Positions 1 through 13,400 of a stretch of DNA of 64,000 nt are shown piece after piece. Under the pieces are notes generated by a model, which was not told where the DNA came from, searched no databases, and worked only from the letters and a program-made list of their open reading frames with translations. Position 1 is the stretch's first letter. Each line of letters opens with the position of its first letter. This DNA comes from Clytia hemisphaerica (lineage: Eukaryota > Cnidaria > Hydrozoa > Leptothecata > Clytiidae), in assembly GCA_902728285.1 (NCBI GenBank), contig CACVBU010000939.1:1364001-1428000 (forward strand). Reading direction: 5' to 3'. Both the position numbers and the translations under genes were made by a program.

Positions 1-183
1 TTTGTTAAGGTGTGTGGGCGATTGCCCTACATAAGCTGATCCCAAAGGGGATTGAGAATCTTACGCCGTATAATGTTTTGGTGTTGTTTTCATTTATTTC
101 TATTCAAAAAGTTGCTTATATGATGTTGTTTACTTGTGTGTTCTTATAAGAAAGCTAGAAAAGTATATGTAGTATACCCCCCC

Positions 184-1340
184 TATGGGGGGGTACTTAG
201 GCAAATGGAGGGTACGATATGTGCCGCCCTTAAGAGTGCCTTTTTTGGACTCCCAAAGTCCCGCTAAGGGTCGTAAAATTCCCAAAATGTTCCTTTGTTT
301 TCTCCTTTTTAGTCCCGGTAAGGGTCCAAAGTTCGAAAGCCGTGCGGCACCCCCCCCCCTCGTCAGCTCGCAACCCTAGTACACCCGGGTATATAATGGC
401 CTTTCGTCAACGAGAATCGGAAGAATGGTAAAAAAGCCATGTCTTGCAACGGAAATCTACTACTATTCATCACCGACTTCCTGACATATAAATACCTGAT
501 AATGTAATGACCTCGAAGATAGATCAACGAGATGTCTGTCCATTTTGTCTGAACATTTTAATCAAATGACGTCCGTCGAACTATTATAAAATCATGACAA
601 AGAAATAAATGGATACACCTTTTCGACCGTAGTCGCGCGGATATTTTTTTGTCCGCTTTATCCCACTAAAACCGTCCCAATCCTTTTTTGACGTATATTG
701 CTATTGTCTATAGGTGCGAAAAAAGGACTGGCGCAGCTTTAGTGGGATAAAGCGGACAGAAAATGCCGGCGCGACTACTCTCGAAAAGGTGTCTACTGAA
801 AGAACATTTTCTTTAAAAAGCTTAAAACAATCCTGAAGAGGTCCCGATGAAACCAACTAACAAATAGAAAATAGCCTAACAACACCCTTGGTAAGAAAAA
901 AACAACCAACTTTCATATAAAATGGGAGAGACGGACCACATATCCTCCATCCCATCACTATTTCGTTCCAGCTGGAGCGTTAGAAATTACCAACCTGTCA
1001 CTAAGACCAAAGACCTTTTTTGCCCCCGCAACCTGAATCTTTGAAAAAAATAGCTCAAATTTTCAACTTTGGACCCTTACCGGGACTAAAAAAGAGAAAA
1101 AAAAAGGAAAATCTTGGGAATTTTATTTACGACCCTTAGCGCGGGACAAATTTGACCAAATTTTGATCTTTCAGGGGATAAAAAGTTTAAATTTTTTCCT
1201 ATTTTTCCGACCCTTAGTGGGACTGGAATTTGATTTTATGATTTTCCGACCCTTAGCGGGACTTTGGAAGTCCAAAAAAAGGAACCCTTAAGGGCGGCAC
1301 ATACCTTACCCTCCATTTGCCTAAGTAACCCCCCCCCCCC
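184..1340. repeat. Foldback repeat with poly-C/G ends (family A)
   Basis: The left arm at about 184-345 (from the G-run through 'ggtacttaggcaaatggagg') reappears reverse-complemented at about 1062-1340, ending in a C-run. Both arms carry the same order of words (aaatggagggta, tgtgccgccctta, cccgctaagggtcg). The short ORFs in the arms are repeat-derived. Related fragments occur at about 22560-22750, 33590-33800 and 35945-36080. This is a non-autonomous inverted-repeat element; no transposase is visible. Confidence 0.75.
615..792. repeat. Short foldback MITE nested in family A repeat
   Basis: The ends are inverted copies (acaccttttcgaccgtagtc at the left, tctcgaaaaggtgt at the right). The inner arms also pair: tgtccgctttatcccactaaa against tttagtgggataaagcggaca. 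A related copy sits at 15095-15295 in a NADPH oxidase intron. It lies inside the 184-1340 repeat, so it probably inserted there later. Confidence 0.75.
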
Positions 1341-1533
1341 CGGGCCGACAATGTACAAAAAGGTTGAACGTACGCATCTGTAAAGTTTAATCCAAAATTG
1401 AATGTCAATCAATGTAAACAAACTTTTTTTTTTAATTTACTTTCTTCATAAATGAGATTTACCTCACTTGTGCTTCACTGTTTGTTCATTAATATGACGT
1501 GCCGTTTGTTTCAAAATACTTTTGGTTTTTTTT

Positions 1534-1676
1534 TGCCTGGCCATGAAGCCCAATCCGATTCCTACGAGTTAGACCAAAAATGACGATTTCTAACTCAAAC
1601 TGGGCATTACAGGAAGGCTTCGCCCTCCTCCTACTAGCCCATGTCTGATATATACGACATTGGCACTTAAAGGGTT
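1534..1676. repeat. Fragment of a TIR element (family with 'cacttaaagggttaa' end)
   Basis: From 'gcctggccatgaagcccaat' to 'ggcacttaaagggttaa' this matches, in inverted order, the left part of the longer element at 25657-26062, including the shared stretch around 'ctaactcgtaggaatt'. Only one end is present, so it is a truncated copy. Confidence 0.6.
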
Positions 1677-1704
1677 AAAAATCATCTTTTTCGGTTGTTA
1701 AATC

Positions 1705-1738
1705 AAGGACACTTGTATAGCTATACAGGTGTCCTTGG
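1705..1738. other. Perfect-length palindrome (hairpin)
   Basis: The sequence 'aaggacacttgtatag' is followed directly by 'ctatacaggtgtcctt'. The arms pair over 16 bases with one mismatch and no loop. Either strand could extrude a cruciform, or the RNA a hairpin. No gene context is visible. Confidence 0.6.
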
Positions 1739-1914
1739 TAAGGGCTCTGACCATAGTGAATTTTTAATATTTGCCACGTACAAAATATAATTTTTTACTT
1801 GATGTAGTTCACAAAACTGACATATTATACATTTTCTGTTAGTCTAATAAAATTTAAGAATCGCAATGAAAAAATTTGATGAAGAAGAAAATGGCAAAAT
1901 CCTTTAGACGGCCA

Positions 1915-2760
1915 TGTACTTGACAATATGTCGGATTTCGTTGAGTGCAGGTTGGCCATTAAAGCTGCCAAGGACAACTTTTTTTCTCGTCTTGGCATTT
2001 TTTTAAATGATCCAAACATCGGGAGTAAGAAATACTGGTCTACCCTTAAGCAGTTCCCAAACATACGAAAAAACCCTAAAATTCCACCCATTCGCGATGA
2101 AAGAAACGTCCTTGCGAGCGATGTTTCTGAGAAGGCCGATACTTTTAACTGTTTTTTTTGCAAACCAATGTTATTTGATCGAAACTGAACAATTTCTCAC
2201 TAACTCCAGGCTAAATATCAAACTTTCTTTTGATCACCATCTCTTAATTTACGAACTGAGCGTTTTTTCCTCACTGCATAGCCCAGTGGAATGTCCTGAA
2301 CGGTAATATAAGAAATCTACCTTCTGTTAAGACCTTTAAGATTGTAATTTTTAAATTTTCGAGACCCAAACAATCTCGTGTTTTTTATGTTTCTGACAAT
2401 CAAGATTTAGTCTTTCTGAATCGACATCGGGTAGGGTTTAGTCATTTCAAGGAGCACAAATTTTGGTATGGTTTTCGTGATACTTTAGACCCTTTTTGTG
2501 GTTGTCGAGCTAGACTCAGTTGAAAATATTCAGCACTTTTTTCTGCACTGCTCTATATAGTTATATATTCCCATGCGAGACAATCTCTGTTCAGGTATTA
2601 TTTTCCTCCCACTAAACCCTTCTTATTTTTGTCGGCTTTTATTATACTGTGATGAAAGCTTGTTCAAATTCAAATCAAACTATAATCCTTTCTGTCGTTG
2701 AATATATCCATGAATCTGGAAGGTTCGGTGGTGTGCTATTTTAGTCTACTACATTCATAG
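1915..2760 (+). pseudogene. Decayed non-LTR retrotransposon (LINE) 3' end, reverse transcriptase remnant
   Basis: Translation in shifting plus-strand frames gives pieces typical of the region linking endonuclease and reverse transcriptase in jockey/CR1-type LINEs: LNDPNIGSKKYWSTLKQFP, then IPPIRDERN and DVSEKADTFN. A frameshift near 2155 moves the reading to the next frame. Around 2400-2520 another frame reads like the C-terminal part (NRHRVGFSHFKEHKFWYGF, then DPFCGC) before a stop. The catalytic core of the polymerase is missing, so the copy is dead. The exact LINE clade is not determined. Confidence 0.7.
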
Positions 2761-3084
2761 CTCTCTCCACATCACATCTCGTTTTACTTTTTCCTTTCTT
2801 CATAGTCTCTATTACTTCTGGCGATATAACCTCTAGCGGAGGGAGGGACTATATTAATGTTTAGTAGCATTTTGTAGTACATGTTCGTAGTGTACCCTGC
2901 GTTTATATTTCAATAAAGAAAAAAAAAACATTAGTTAAAAAAACAGTTACTCAAGGCTTGGGGACACGATAAGTTATTTTTTCGCGTAGGTGCAATGAAA
3001 GATTATTTGAAAAATACATATATTTTTTTCTTTCAAACCTGCTCAAAACGGATTCTACCTTTGTCTCCTCTCACTCTTGTAGGG

Positions 3085-3235
3085 ATACCAAACCTCTCCA
3101 CACTCAAATTGCAGATGTAGAACGATAAACTCGGTATATAATGGATTGTGTTCGAATCCCAAGCTCTTCCAGGCAGGGTGTTAGGGAAATATGGTGATAG
3201 ACTCTCTACCTTCACTCACCGGTTAGTGCAGTTGA
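3085..3235 (+). repeat. Possible tRNA-derived SINE fragment
   Basis: A B-box-like string (gtgttcgaatccc) lies at about 3147-3159 with GC-richer flanks, and the 3' part is not like the surrounding AT-rich DNA. No clear A box or cloverleaf could be drawn. It could equally be chance. Confidence 0.25.
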
Positions 3236-4619
3236 AGCATAATTATTAGATGCACAAAACAAAGATGTTACCATACGAGAAAATCCGTCTATACAAGCGT
3301 ATATCAGCATGCCCCAATGGATGGATTTGTTTAATACGATGTTTAACAACCGAAAAATACGACTTTTAAAAACCGAAAAACGTAACTTTTGTAAGCCGAA
3401 AATTTTGCTTATTTTAACAACCAAACGAAAATAATTTTGAAACAAACGGCACGTCATACATTGAGGTAAATCTATCTTAAAAACCTGAAAAAAAGATTGT
3501 TTACATTTGTTTAACTTTACATGCCCACTTTTTATGCAGTTTTTTATGTGATACAGTATGTGGCCCCACAAACGGCGATCAAATTTGAAATTTCTCTCAA
3601 ATCTAGAGGAAAAGAGATTTTACAAAAATTTTTCCTGCATGAAAACCTTTAACATCTCTACTTTATTTCCTGGAAGTTCTTTTTCAAAATTTTCAATTTT
3701 AACAATATTTTTCAATCGCTTAAAGATAGGTAGCTTTTTTCTAAATGGCCCCCAAAACGGAGGTTTGAAATTTTAGCGATTTCTCGAGGTATCTTTAAGA
3801 TATGAATACAAAATTTTGACCATAGTTTTGAAATATGATTTAGAGTGTTTTGAGCATAAATTTATTTGATATAATTTTTACAGTATACCCCTGGTTGTCA
3901 AAATGCAGGTTTGGGGCCCCCAAAACGGAGGTGTAGCTAAAATCAAATTATTAAGCCCAGTGGTAATAGGGGGAAAAACTATGAACATGTTTGTGTTTTC
4001 CCTTAAATTTACGACCCAATGGATGTAAAATTTATGAATTTTATGAAATATTTCAAGATTTTCGATATTGCAAAGTCCAAACTGAAAATTTAGAAATTTT
4101 CAAAATGACAATTTTGATTTAACAACGTCTTAATCAAGTTCCATTCATGTATGGAATAAGCTGTGAAAGTTTTAGAAAAAAAGCATATTTTGCAAAAAAA
4201 TGACAGAATTTGCCGTTTTTGCTGATTCAGCGAAAGAAATTATATATGATGTTAATTTTTTGTTATAAACTATTAACTCAAGGTGATAGGAATAGAATTC
4301 CAAGATTTTTTGCTTTTTCTCATATTTAGAATTTTCGGTTTTGTCAATGCTGATTCTAGGGCTCCAAAATACCGGTTGACCTTCAAGATGCTATATCTTT
4401 TACCCAGCCTCTAAAGTCACAGATGTATTTGCATTTTCTGAACGGCATTAGGTGTAGAAAGTTTCCTATACCCCGTTTTCATAACTTATTTTCAATTTTC
4501 AAGGAGCTAGAGTGAGTTATATGCAATTTTTATCTAATTTTGGTGTTAAAATATTTCCTTTAGACGCAAATATGTTATTTTGAATCCGTCTCAAACCAGC
4601 AAAAACATGCTCATTTTTA

Positions 4620-5335
4620 AGTGGTTGGTTATCATTCTTTCAACAATTCTCTATTGCTACTTTGCCTAGTAATCAATGTTAAGAAGATACTGCGTATAAA
4701 ATTTATCAGGGAAAGTTCTGCATTGTGACAGCCATCTTAAATAGGGTGAAATAGAAACCAATCCTAGTTAAGGCTCGGGCTCTTGCACAAACAAAAATCG
4801 TTTAATTCTGATAAATATACAAGTCAGAATCTTCATTTTAATGAAAACCTCCGTTTTGGGGGCCGTCTCCGTTTTGGGGGCCATATACTGTAGCTTAAAT
4901 AACTTAAGCTCCAGGGGTTTGGTGAAATAGCTCCAATTCTGGCTTTCCAAGTTAGGAGGGACCTCCCTGAAGGCATTTAACAGTGGTTGACTAGGTACAC
5001 AGACAGACATACACAGAAACACCATAAAGAGAAAGTATATAGCTATAAACTCAAAAAGTCTTTCTTCCTGAGGACCAGTCTCTTCATTGTTTGCGCTGCA
5101 ATCATATCTTAATGGCTTCAATTCTTACTGCGCTTGGAGAAAAGATTTGCAAGCATAGCGTACGCAAGTGCAAGAGCCCGAGCCTTAACTAGGATTGGTT
5201 TCTATTTCACCCTATTTAAGATGGCTGTCACAATGCAGAACTTTCCCTGATAAATTTTATACGCAGTATCTTCTTAACATTGATTACTAGGCAAAGTAGC
5301 AATAGAGAATTGTTGAAATATGGTAGCCAATGAGA
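4620..5335. repeat. Long near-perfect inverted repeat (about 160 bp arms)
   Basis: The left arm, about 4623-4786 (from 'ttcaacaattctctattgct' to 'gctcgggctcttgcac'), matches the reverse complement of about 5167-5332 almost without mismatch. The loop of about 380 bp contains the repeated words 'ccgttttgggggcc', which recur inverted at about 3750 and 3915 ('ggcccccaaaacggaggt'). The 117-residue minus ORF in it is explained by the repeat. A transcript through it would form a long duplex. Confidence 0.75.
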
Positions 5336-5394
5336 ACTAAACAAGCGTTTTCTGATATTCGAACGCTATATATTTTGTCTTTGAGTTCAACATT

Positions 5395-5646
5395 TATTTA
5401 TAAGAACATCAAAAACTTTTGAAGCATTCGGATGTTCTTAACTTTTTGAGTTCTGAGCCTAAAAATGTTCTTAGCATATTCTTAATTTTGCCATTTTTTG
5501 AGTATTTTTATTCATTTTCCTAAGAAATCGGGTGTTTTAGAGTCTGCAAAGCCTTAAATTGTTAAAAAATTTTAAACTTGTTCTTAATATTTTGGCCATC
5601 TAAGCCTTATGTTCTTATATAGTTTGTTCTTATGGAAAAACGTGTT
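5395..5646. repeat. MITE, 'TATAAGAAC' family
   Basis: About 250 bp beginning 'tttataagaacatc' and ending 'tgttcttatggaaaaacgtgt'. The internal text (atgttcttaactttttgagtt, attttggccatc, aagcctta) is shared with the copy at 30846-31066. Other relatives lie at 37056-37308 and, weaker, at about 18978-19224. Confidence 0.65.
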
Positions 5647-7441
5647 TTGACATATGTTTTTGTCAGGCAAATTTTTTTTTTTCAGGTTAATTTCATAAGT
5701 CATTTTGCTAATTCATGTCAAGTTTAATCTTACTAGTTGGACAAATGCAGTCTGACTTGTTTGTATATAATGAAAATAAGTACTGAAAAATCTTTAAAAT
5801 ATATTTTTGAGAAGTTTTTCCTTAAATTTTATATGAAATCAAGTCAGAAAGGTACGATTTAAAGTTTGAACTAAATATATTCGATAAAAGACTCAAAAAA
5901 AAGTTGCGACACCTAGAGTGATGTTTTTGGAAAAGATTCTAAATTTGTTCGGAACATTCAGAGATTTATCGGGAAATAAAGCTGGTCAAATTTCAATCTT
6001 AGCTTGAATATCTAATTTCCTTCAAAATCTTTGTTTCAAAGCATAACTTTAATCATAAAAATCTGAAAATTGAAATTGTAAATTTTAAAATGTTAAAAAA
6101 GAAAAATTTAAAATATTTTTTTTATACAAGACAAAACTAGACTGAAAATGTTAGAAGCTGTAGGAGAAAATAAAATTTTGATCTAGTCTATTTACATAAT
6201 GATTTTAAAAGGCACAAAATATTCGTGCTAACTTTGTCTATCGTCACTTTTATTTTAAATAAAGAAATAACTTAATCGAGAACTATGCTCTCACCAAAAA
6301 AAATATTGAAAAAATTAAACAAACATAAATTTTGGTCCTACGTACGCATTATTTTGACTTTCTCTAATTCTATAACACCCCCTTCTCTCCCCCCCCTTCT
6401 CACAGACCGACTAGGATCCTGGAAAATTTTAACAAAAAATTGTCTCCAGTGGAAGATTATACTCTAATTTTTGCCCCCCCCCCACTCATTGACTGAGAAG
6501 GCGGTGTTTCTATACAAGGAATTTTTTAGAATAGTCTGAGCAAGTTTGAAAATATTCCATTTTAAAATATTTCATAACCTTTTCTAAGGTAGGAAAATTT
6601 TATTTCGATTAGGAGGACAACTCAATTGTACCGAGTACTTGAATAAAGCTATTTTGCCGAACTGATAACTAAAAAGCCTTGTCTGTCTCAATGTAATTTG
6701 CAGCGGAGACAAAAATTGCATAGGAGGTTTTAGACCATGTCGGACTTATCGGAAGGAGATGTTTTTAATAGTAATTTCATTGTCTTTTAACGAGCGCTGC
6801 ACTCCTTCGCATGTCTCCGACATACTTGCTCTATTGTCTCAAAAATCCGCCAGTGTTGCTCTAAATTATGATAGAATGCGAAATAAACGGCGGTTTGTGT
6901 CTATTGAAAAGATAATCAGAAGTGGAATATTATCAAAAAGAATTCTTAGCAAATTCTTAGAATAATGAAGATGAAAAATAAAAGAAGAAGAAAATCATGT
7001 TCGTGTAGAATGTTGGTGCTAAAATCACTTTTCATATAAAAAAATTTTTAATCTTAGAACGTCACAACTTTAATGTAAAAATATCATTTCTCCCTCCTGT
7101 CGCAGATTATATTGAGACAAATTTTAATAAGCAAATTTAAGCTCAGTATGTTACTTTATGGTGAATACAAATACACTTTCGGACACGAAATCATAACTAT
7201 ATTTTGGTATTAAATTTTAAGGATTTTACAACGTCACTGAGTGTATTCATTTTACGATTGCATTCTATCGTGATGTTGAATTCTTTTGGTAACTCCATCG
7301 AAGGTCAATATTTCATACATATCGAAAAGATTTAAACGCTGCAGATAAATATCTTTTATCTTTTAACACAACCGTTTCACGTATAAATTCCTCTTTGGTG
7401 TTTTTTCAATGAACCGAACATATCAGCAGTGGTTGTCCTCA
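5647..7441. other. AT-rich intergenic DNA downstream of the NADPH oxidase
   Basis: I see no gene, RNA gene or clear repeat boundaries here. It holds homopolymer runs (C-run near 6474) and scattered short ORFs without coding character. The part next to 7441 should contain the oxidase 3' UTR; no standard AATAAA on the minus strand was obvious. Confidence 0.4.
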
Positions 7442-10400
7442 TTATGCAAAGCTTTCCTTGTGGAAAATAAATGCATTTCCTCGGTGTTTCGTTTTAACAC
7501 ATGACTGATACAAGATGTTAGCCAGGGGGTTTGGACCACAGAAAAATACTCCAATCCGCTGTCTGAAATGAAAAAAAGTAATTATCATCTTAATGAAGTT
7601 AACTTTGATCGATTCTCAAGTTGACCAACAATTTACCAGCCTCATCACTATTTAACCTTTCCAGTTCAATTTTACTTCCAAGTCTGGACTTCTTTATAAC
7701 GTTTATGTCGCTAGGCCGTTCCATTGATTTCAAAGCCCTGATAGGGCCAGAGCCGAAGCTGCTGGATGGAAAATGAAGCCACTTATTTCCCATCCAGAAC
7801 ACGTGACCCGTGTGTTTTTCACAAAAAATCTAAATTCGGGGCAAACTAAAGGCTTCACTTTTTCTTTTTTGAGAAAGGTTGAAGATTCCTCTCTCGTTCC
7901 TTCGGAACTTCAGAGTCAATGCTTAGTATTACTGTTATTTAAAAAAGTGACGTGTATGACTGGGGTCTGAGAAAAGGTCAAAAACACCTGATGGCAATGT
8001 CCGAGGAAGCTTGAATCTTACTTATAATAATTGATGGCAATTTCTTTGAGGATATCATCAAATTTAGGTCGTCCATGTCTCAACTGTTTTTGAAACCATT
8101 GCATTTTGAAATCCATCATGGATGGATCGTCAGCAGAGAGTTTGGCTTCACGAGTGACGTATAATTGAACAACTAACATGTCCGGCATGCCAATGCTTTC
8201 AAGCTGTTAATAGGAAAATGATGGTAGTTAAATAGTATCTTTTATTTGAGTTAATTTCAACAATTCTTAATTTTCATTGGGTTAAAAAAATACAGTATCA
8301 AGCTGCACACAATACTGCATAGCTCGAACCTTCATTCATCAATCTACATAGCTCGAATAATAATTTTTCTTGTCCATACAGATTTTGTAAAGTTCAAGAG
8401 ACAACTGGTCCCCCTAACGTTCAAGTTATGAAGACTGGACTGTGTTCCTTTATAAGAGCTCCAAAAGTAAGAAATGCTAATGGACCAAATTTATTCATAA
8501 CCAGATTGTTATACTCAATATTGGTATAATAGTGAGTTTATGTATCTATATTTTTTAGCGACGGAGACGGTAAGCTTCTAATTCGTCTACGTCCTGACTG
8601 ACAGAGGACGACGATAAATCAGCATTTTTATCGTCCTCGATTTTACGGGTTAAAACTGCAGGTTATTCAAAATTGCTTCAGTCATTTTACCGTTCTCAAA
8701 AGTGAAAATGCATAAACTCGCTAATAAATTCTAGGAAACGAAAGAATTAGGAATGGGAAGCTAAAGAAGATAAATTCTTTCCTTACATGTTTTATTGTGT
8801 CATTCATAAGAGACAGGAACCACGTAAACTCCCTGATATCACGACACACCCAAATCAAGTAGATTCGCTTCATTTTAAAGTTCTTGTTCAACGCTGTCGG
8901 GTCCAAATATCTAAAGAATAAAAAGATTTCCCTGTAACCTACACGTAATTATCAAAATGTATTAAATCCACTGATGAGATTAAGAAATCGGTTAAACTTG
9001 CAATAAAGCCTATCTGTGTGAGTTACGGACCCAAGAAGTATCTATGTAGTATTTATGTTTGTCAAAAGAGATTGACAACGGACAATTAGTTTTGAGTAAG
9101 TAAGTTTGCAACCGCAATCGAGGGAGACCCAAAGGCTCCCTTTTTTAGCTCCCTTTTTAGCTCCCTTTTTTAGCTATCTTTTTTAGCTCCCCACCTGAAG
9201 GTAGGGGAAGGCGTAACTCTTTCCTTGGAGTATTCCACTTACTTTCTATCCTTCTCTTTAGTTGCTTAGCATCCAGTAGAGAAGTATCAAGTAAAACTTT
9301 TGAAATGACCCGGCTGGGATAACTTCAAATGCTGAGAAAGATGTCTTACTTTAGGTAGTTTAATGTACAAGCGAATGGAGTGATACCAATTCCAGCAGCA
9401 ACGCTCACGTTGACCGGGTATCTGAAACAATCCTGTAAGGAGAAAGATTGGGTTTTGGTTAGTGATAGAAAGGAGCCTTTGTAAACGTGACTAATGTTTT
9501 GATGTAGTTTAAAGTAGTTTTGAAAGATTTTTGAGTTTATTAAAGAGATTTTATGGTAATTATGTGTGTATCTGCCTGGGTTTCCAAAGTTTTGAAGGTC
9601 TGTTAACAAGGGTTCACCCACAGACCGTGTCATTCAAACTGTACCAGACTTTTTTAGTTGCACCAGACTCTAAATTTTAGAAACTTTGTTGAGGTTTTTC
9701 TGAGATTTGAGTCTGGATACCCAGGCTAACGCAACCTTTTAAGATACCCGGGACTCATCAAATAGCAACATCCAAAAAAACCTTAATGATGTTCGCCCGG
9801 GATTCAAGGGGGGTTTCGAGGTTGATTCTCCCTGCTGTGATATCTGTGGAAAGAAATTATAAAGACTGTCACCTCATTAGGACTTCCATAAGGGCCATCA
9901 ACTCTGATAATAGGTAATGCTCCCTCCTTTCCAGGCTTATGTTTTTCATCATTTACGTGAATAATGATATCCTCTGCAACTCTTTTCAACTGGACCCCAT
10001 CGTCGTCCACGCCGCATAATTGTTCTTTTAGTTTTTCGGTCCAGTTGCCAGTGACTTTGATACATACACCAAATGTGGCTGCATCACCTTCTTTACCCGT
10101 TGGGACCTGTAAGGTAATTAAGAAATCAATAAATAAATCTTAGTTAAAAGACCAGGGGTATTTTAGGCAAGGATGGTACAGAAAAGTCAAAACATCTTTA
10201 GAATATTCTCAGATTATCAAATGATTAGAGAGAACACTCAATTTTAAAACCTTTATCTCCAGTAAAGTCCCAAGAAGGGTAAAACCTAGCTCGAAGTCAT
10301 TGTGTTAGGGGGTATTCCTGTCACCATATAAGCCAAGTTTGGAATAATTACAAAAAAGATGAAAATTAATTTTTCTGTTGTCAGGTGACTTGGATTTTAA

Positions 10401-13400
10401 CACCCGCAAAGTATCATCAAAGTAAAATCTTAAGATTTTTCGGCAATAAAGGTAATGAAAAACGGCTACTACAATTGACGCACTCTAACTCGAGGAAAAT
10501 ACAATTCTCTTGAAAATCGAATTAGAGAGTGTTGACGCTATGTCAACAAGATAATTTAGATAATTTTATGACAGATATCTCTAAGCACATGAATAAACTT
10601 ACCTTTGTCAGTGTAAACGCATGCCATTCAAATTCTGCTACTTGTGGACATTGTACCAAAATATACTGGAATAGAAAACAAAAAGTCACTACTTTAAACC
10701 TGATATTCAGCACCTATAACACACAACTTTGTTGTTGTTCTCAGTCCTTCGTGGAGATACGAAATCGAAATTTTATTTGACGGATGAATTTCAGTGTGGT
10801 GGGAAGAAAACAATCACGATCTGATTTCATCACTGATTAATGCATGCAGTAGACTCTCCATCATTTGAAACTCCAAGGGGGTAAGAATTTACTTCGAATA
10901 ACTGAAAAATTCGTTTTCCCGCCAGATGTTTAACTTAACCTTAATGGCATGGATTTTTCTGAAGTAATTGAGACGTTGTGGTTCAGCTGAGCGTAATAAA
11001 AACAAAGGATTTTGACTTTTTGAAGAGAGAACAAACTTAAGAGATGATAAGTGAGGATCCCCTGTTTGCTTCAATTCTCTGGACCGAAGGAGGATATTGA
11101 AATTTTAGTCGCGCGGCTGAGGTCGAAAAACGTTTCATTTCGTGATACATATTTTAGATTCCAAAAAAAACAACGGAAACTCGCGAATTAGTATGTGTAG
11201 ATTACAAAATCAAAAAGTTTCCACGATATTATCGTGCAAGTAACGAGTAATTGGCGATTTTTTGCGTTTCCATGATTTTTGGGGGGTCTTCAAATTAAAA
11301 AAAAGACCTATATCACACGATAGAGCTCTTCAAACTGAGCAAAAAAGTGTATTACACCAAAGTCCCAACTTCTCTAGATCAAAATTTATTGGCCTATTTG
11401 TGGTAAAAAACTGATGGAAAACAGGGAATTTCCCCACAATCTGCATTAATTTATGCAAAATTAAACACCTTTTTGACCACAAATAGGCCCATAACTTTTG
11501 ATCTAGAGAAGTTGGGACTTTGGTTTAATACACTTTTTTGCTCAGTTTGAAGAGCTCTATCATGTGATATAGGTCTTTTTGGTCAGCCTAAGCTGAGCAT
11601 TCAAATCCGTAAAATTCATTTCTTCTTCCATCATCATCATAAGACGGCAAAAAAAAAATCCGATTTCCCGATCTCACTTTGATTTTTAAACTTTCTTCCG
11701 ATCGGGTTAACTTTTTGGGTACTTTTAGCGTGCGTTGTTTTTACAGATCATAATGTGGTGTTTCAAGATGGCGGCTCAAGCGATAAGTCAGATGTGATAA
11801 GTCAGTGTTGTTCCGATCGGGTTAACTTTTTGGGTACTTTTAGCGTGCGTTGTTTTTACAGATCATAATGTGGTGTTTCAAGATGGCGGCTCAAGCGATA
11901 AGTCAGATGTGATAAGTCAGTGTTGTACCAAAGTATTTCCAGTGTAAATCTGTTGTAAGCTTCAATATCTGTCATTTATTTTTTTAACTCGGCAAATCAA
12001 ACACATGATTTTCATCAAGGGGATTCTTTTTCTACACCTTTTGAAGGTTTAAAGCCGTTTGCTCAAGTTTTTGTTCATGTTGAATTTTCTGGTACTTTTT
12101 ATTGCTGCTTTTTATTAGTTTTTGCAATAAAAACATATTTTTCTTGTTTGCCTCTAGGTGGGATTGATGGTGTTATAATGTTATTGGAATTTGATAAAGT
12201 TTACAAAAGTACAGCTACTGTCTAAATTTGATAGAGACTGGATGCAATCGTGCTTTTTTGGACTTGGTTTGCTTGGACGTGTTTGATAAGGCGAATCGCA
12301 AAAAATTGTTTGGTTCCCGTCATTTCTACTTTAAAAAGTGGGGGTCAGTTTGTCGAAAATATTTTTCTTTCAAGAAGCAGCTATATACATCTTGTTGAAA
12401 GGGAATCTGTACCCGTGTGTGGACTGATCTGAATTAAGAAATTGAGAAACCGTGGATAAACTGGTTTTCGGTTTACTCTCTATTAGCATGCGGCTCGCTA
12501 CTACTTTCGATTGAAAACTTGTAAACACAGAGCGTGCAGAGGTCGACAGTGGAAATCCAGCAAAGCAGCGGAAAAGCTTTCCGACTCTCCAACTCTACCT
12601 GCTGACTGTAAATCAGGGGCGGTCAGATGACGGGAACCAAATGATGACATCACATCTCCTATTATTGGACTTGCAAAATTATGACAAATGGTCTTTGGAA
12701 TTTGATCAATTATATTAATATTAATATATACAGCTCTTGTTGAAATTGATCAAACTATTTTTCACGCAGTTCCGGACGCAGATAGTGTTTTTCTAACCTT
12801 TTCTAATCTTGGCGCACGTTTTGACTGAATGATGGAATGGAATGAATGGCGATAACAGTTTATACATATCTCTTATCAGACTTGCAGAAAGCGGACTGCA
12901 GAAAGTTATGAAAAATGGTTTCTAGAATTTAATGAATTATACCGTCAAGTTACACAACATGCACACTCTCGTCACAACTTGCACAGTCATAACAAACAGA
13001 TCCATCTGGTCTTCATTTAACATTGTTTTAAAGTTTAAAAAACACTACCAGTGCTTGGCACAGAAGAGAGGAATCCCAGTTGAAATTAATTGCTACTCCG
13101 TTGCCCTGTTGAATTTATTTATTACCTTAAAGGAAGAAATTTTGGCGGGAATTTAATTTGGCGGACGGCCAAAAAAGTTTTTTCAGAGGAAATTTAATTT
13201 GGCGGATGGACGAAAAAACTAAATTTGGCGGGAATTTAATTTGGCGGTCGCTTAAAAATTTAACCTTAAGATGGCGTCAAAACAGCGAAAAAATAGCAAA
13301 AACACCTTAAAAGAGATCATATTTTCAAAATGTTTAATTTGGCGGGAATTTAATTTGGCGGATGGCGGAAAAAAGAAATTTTGGCGGGAACTTAATTTGG

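Noticed and set aside
4768-5121. 117-codon minus ORF
   Set aside because: It lies across the inverted repeat at 4620-5335 and has no recognisable protein features.
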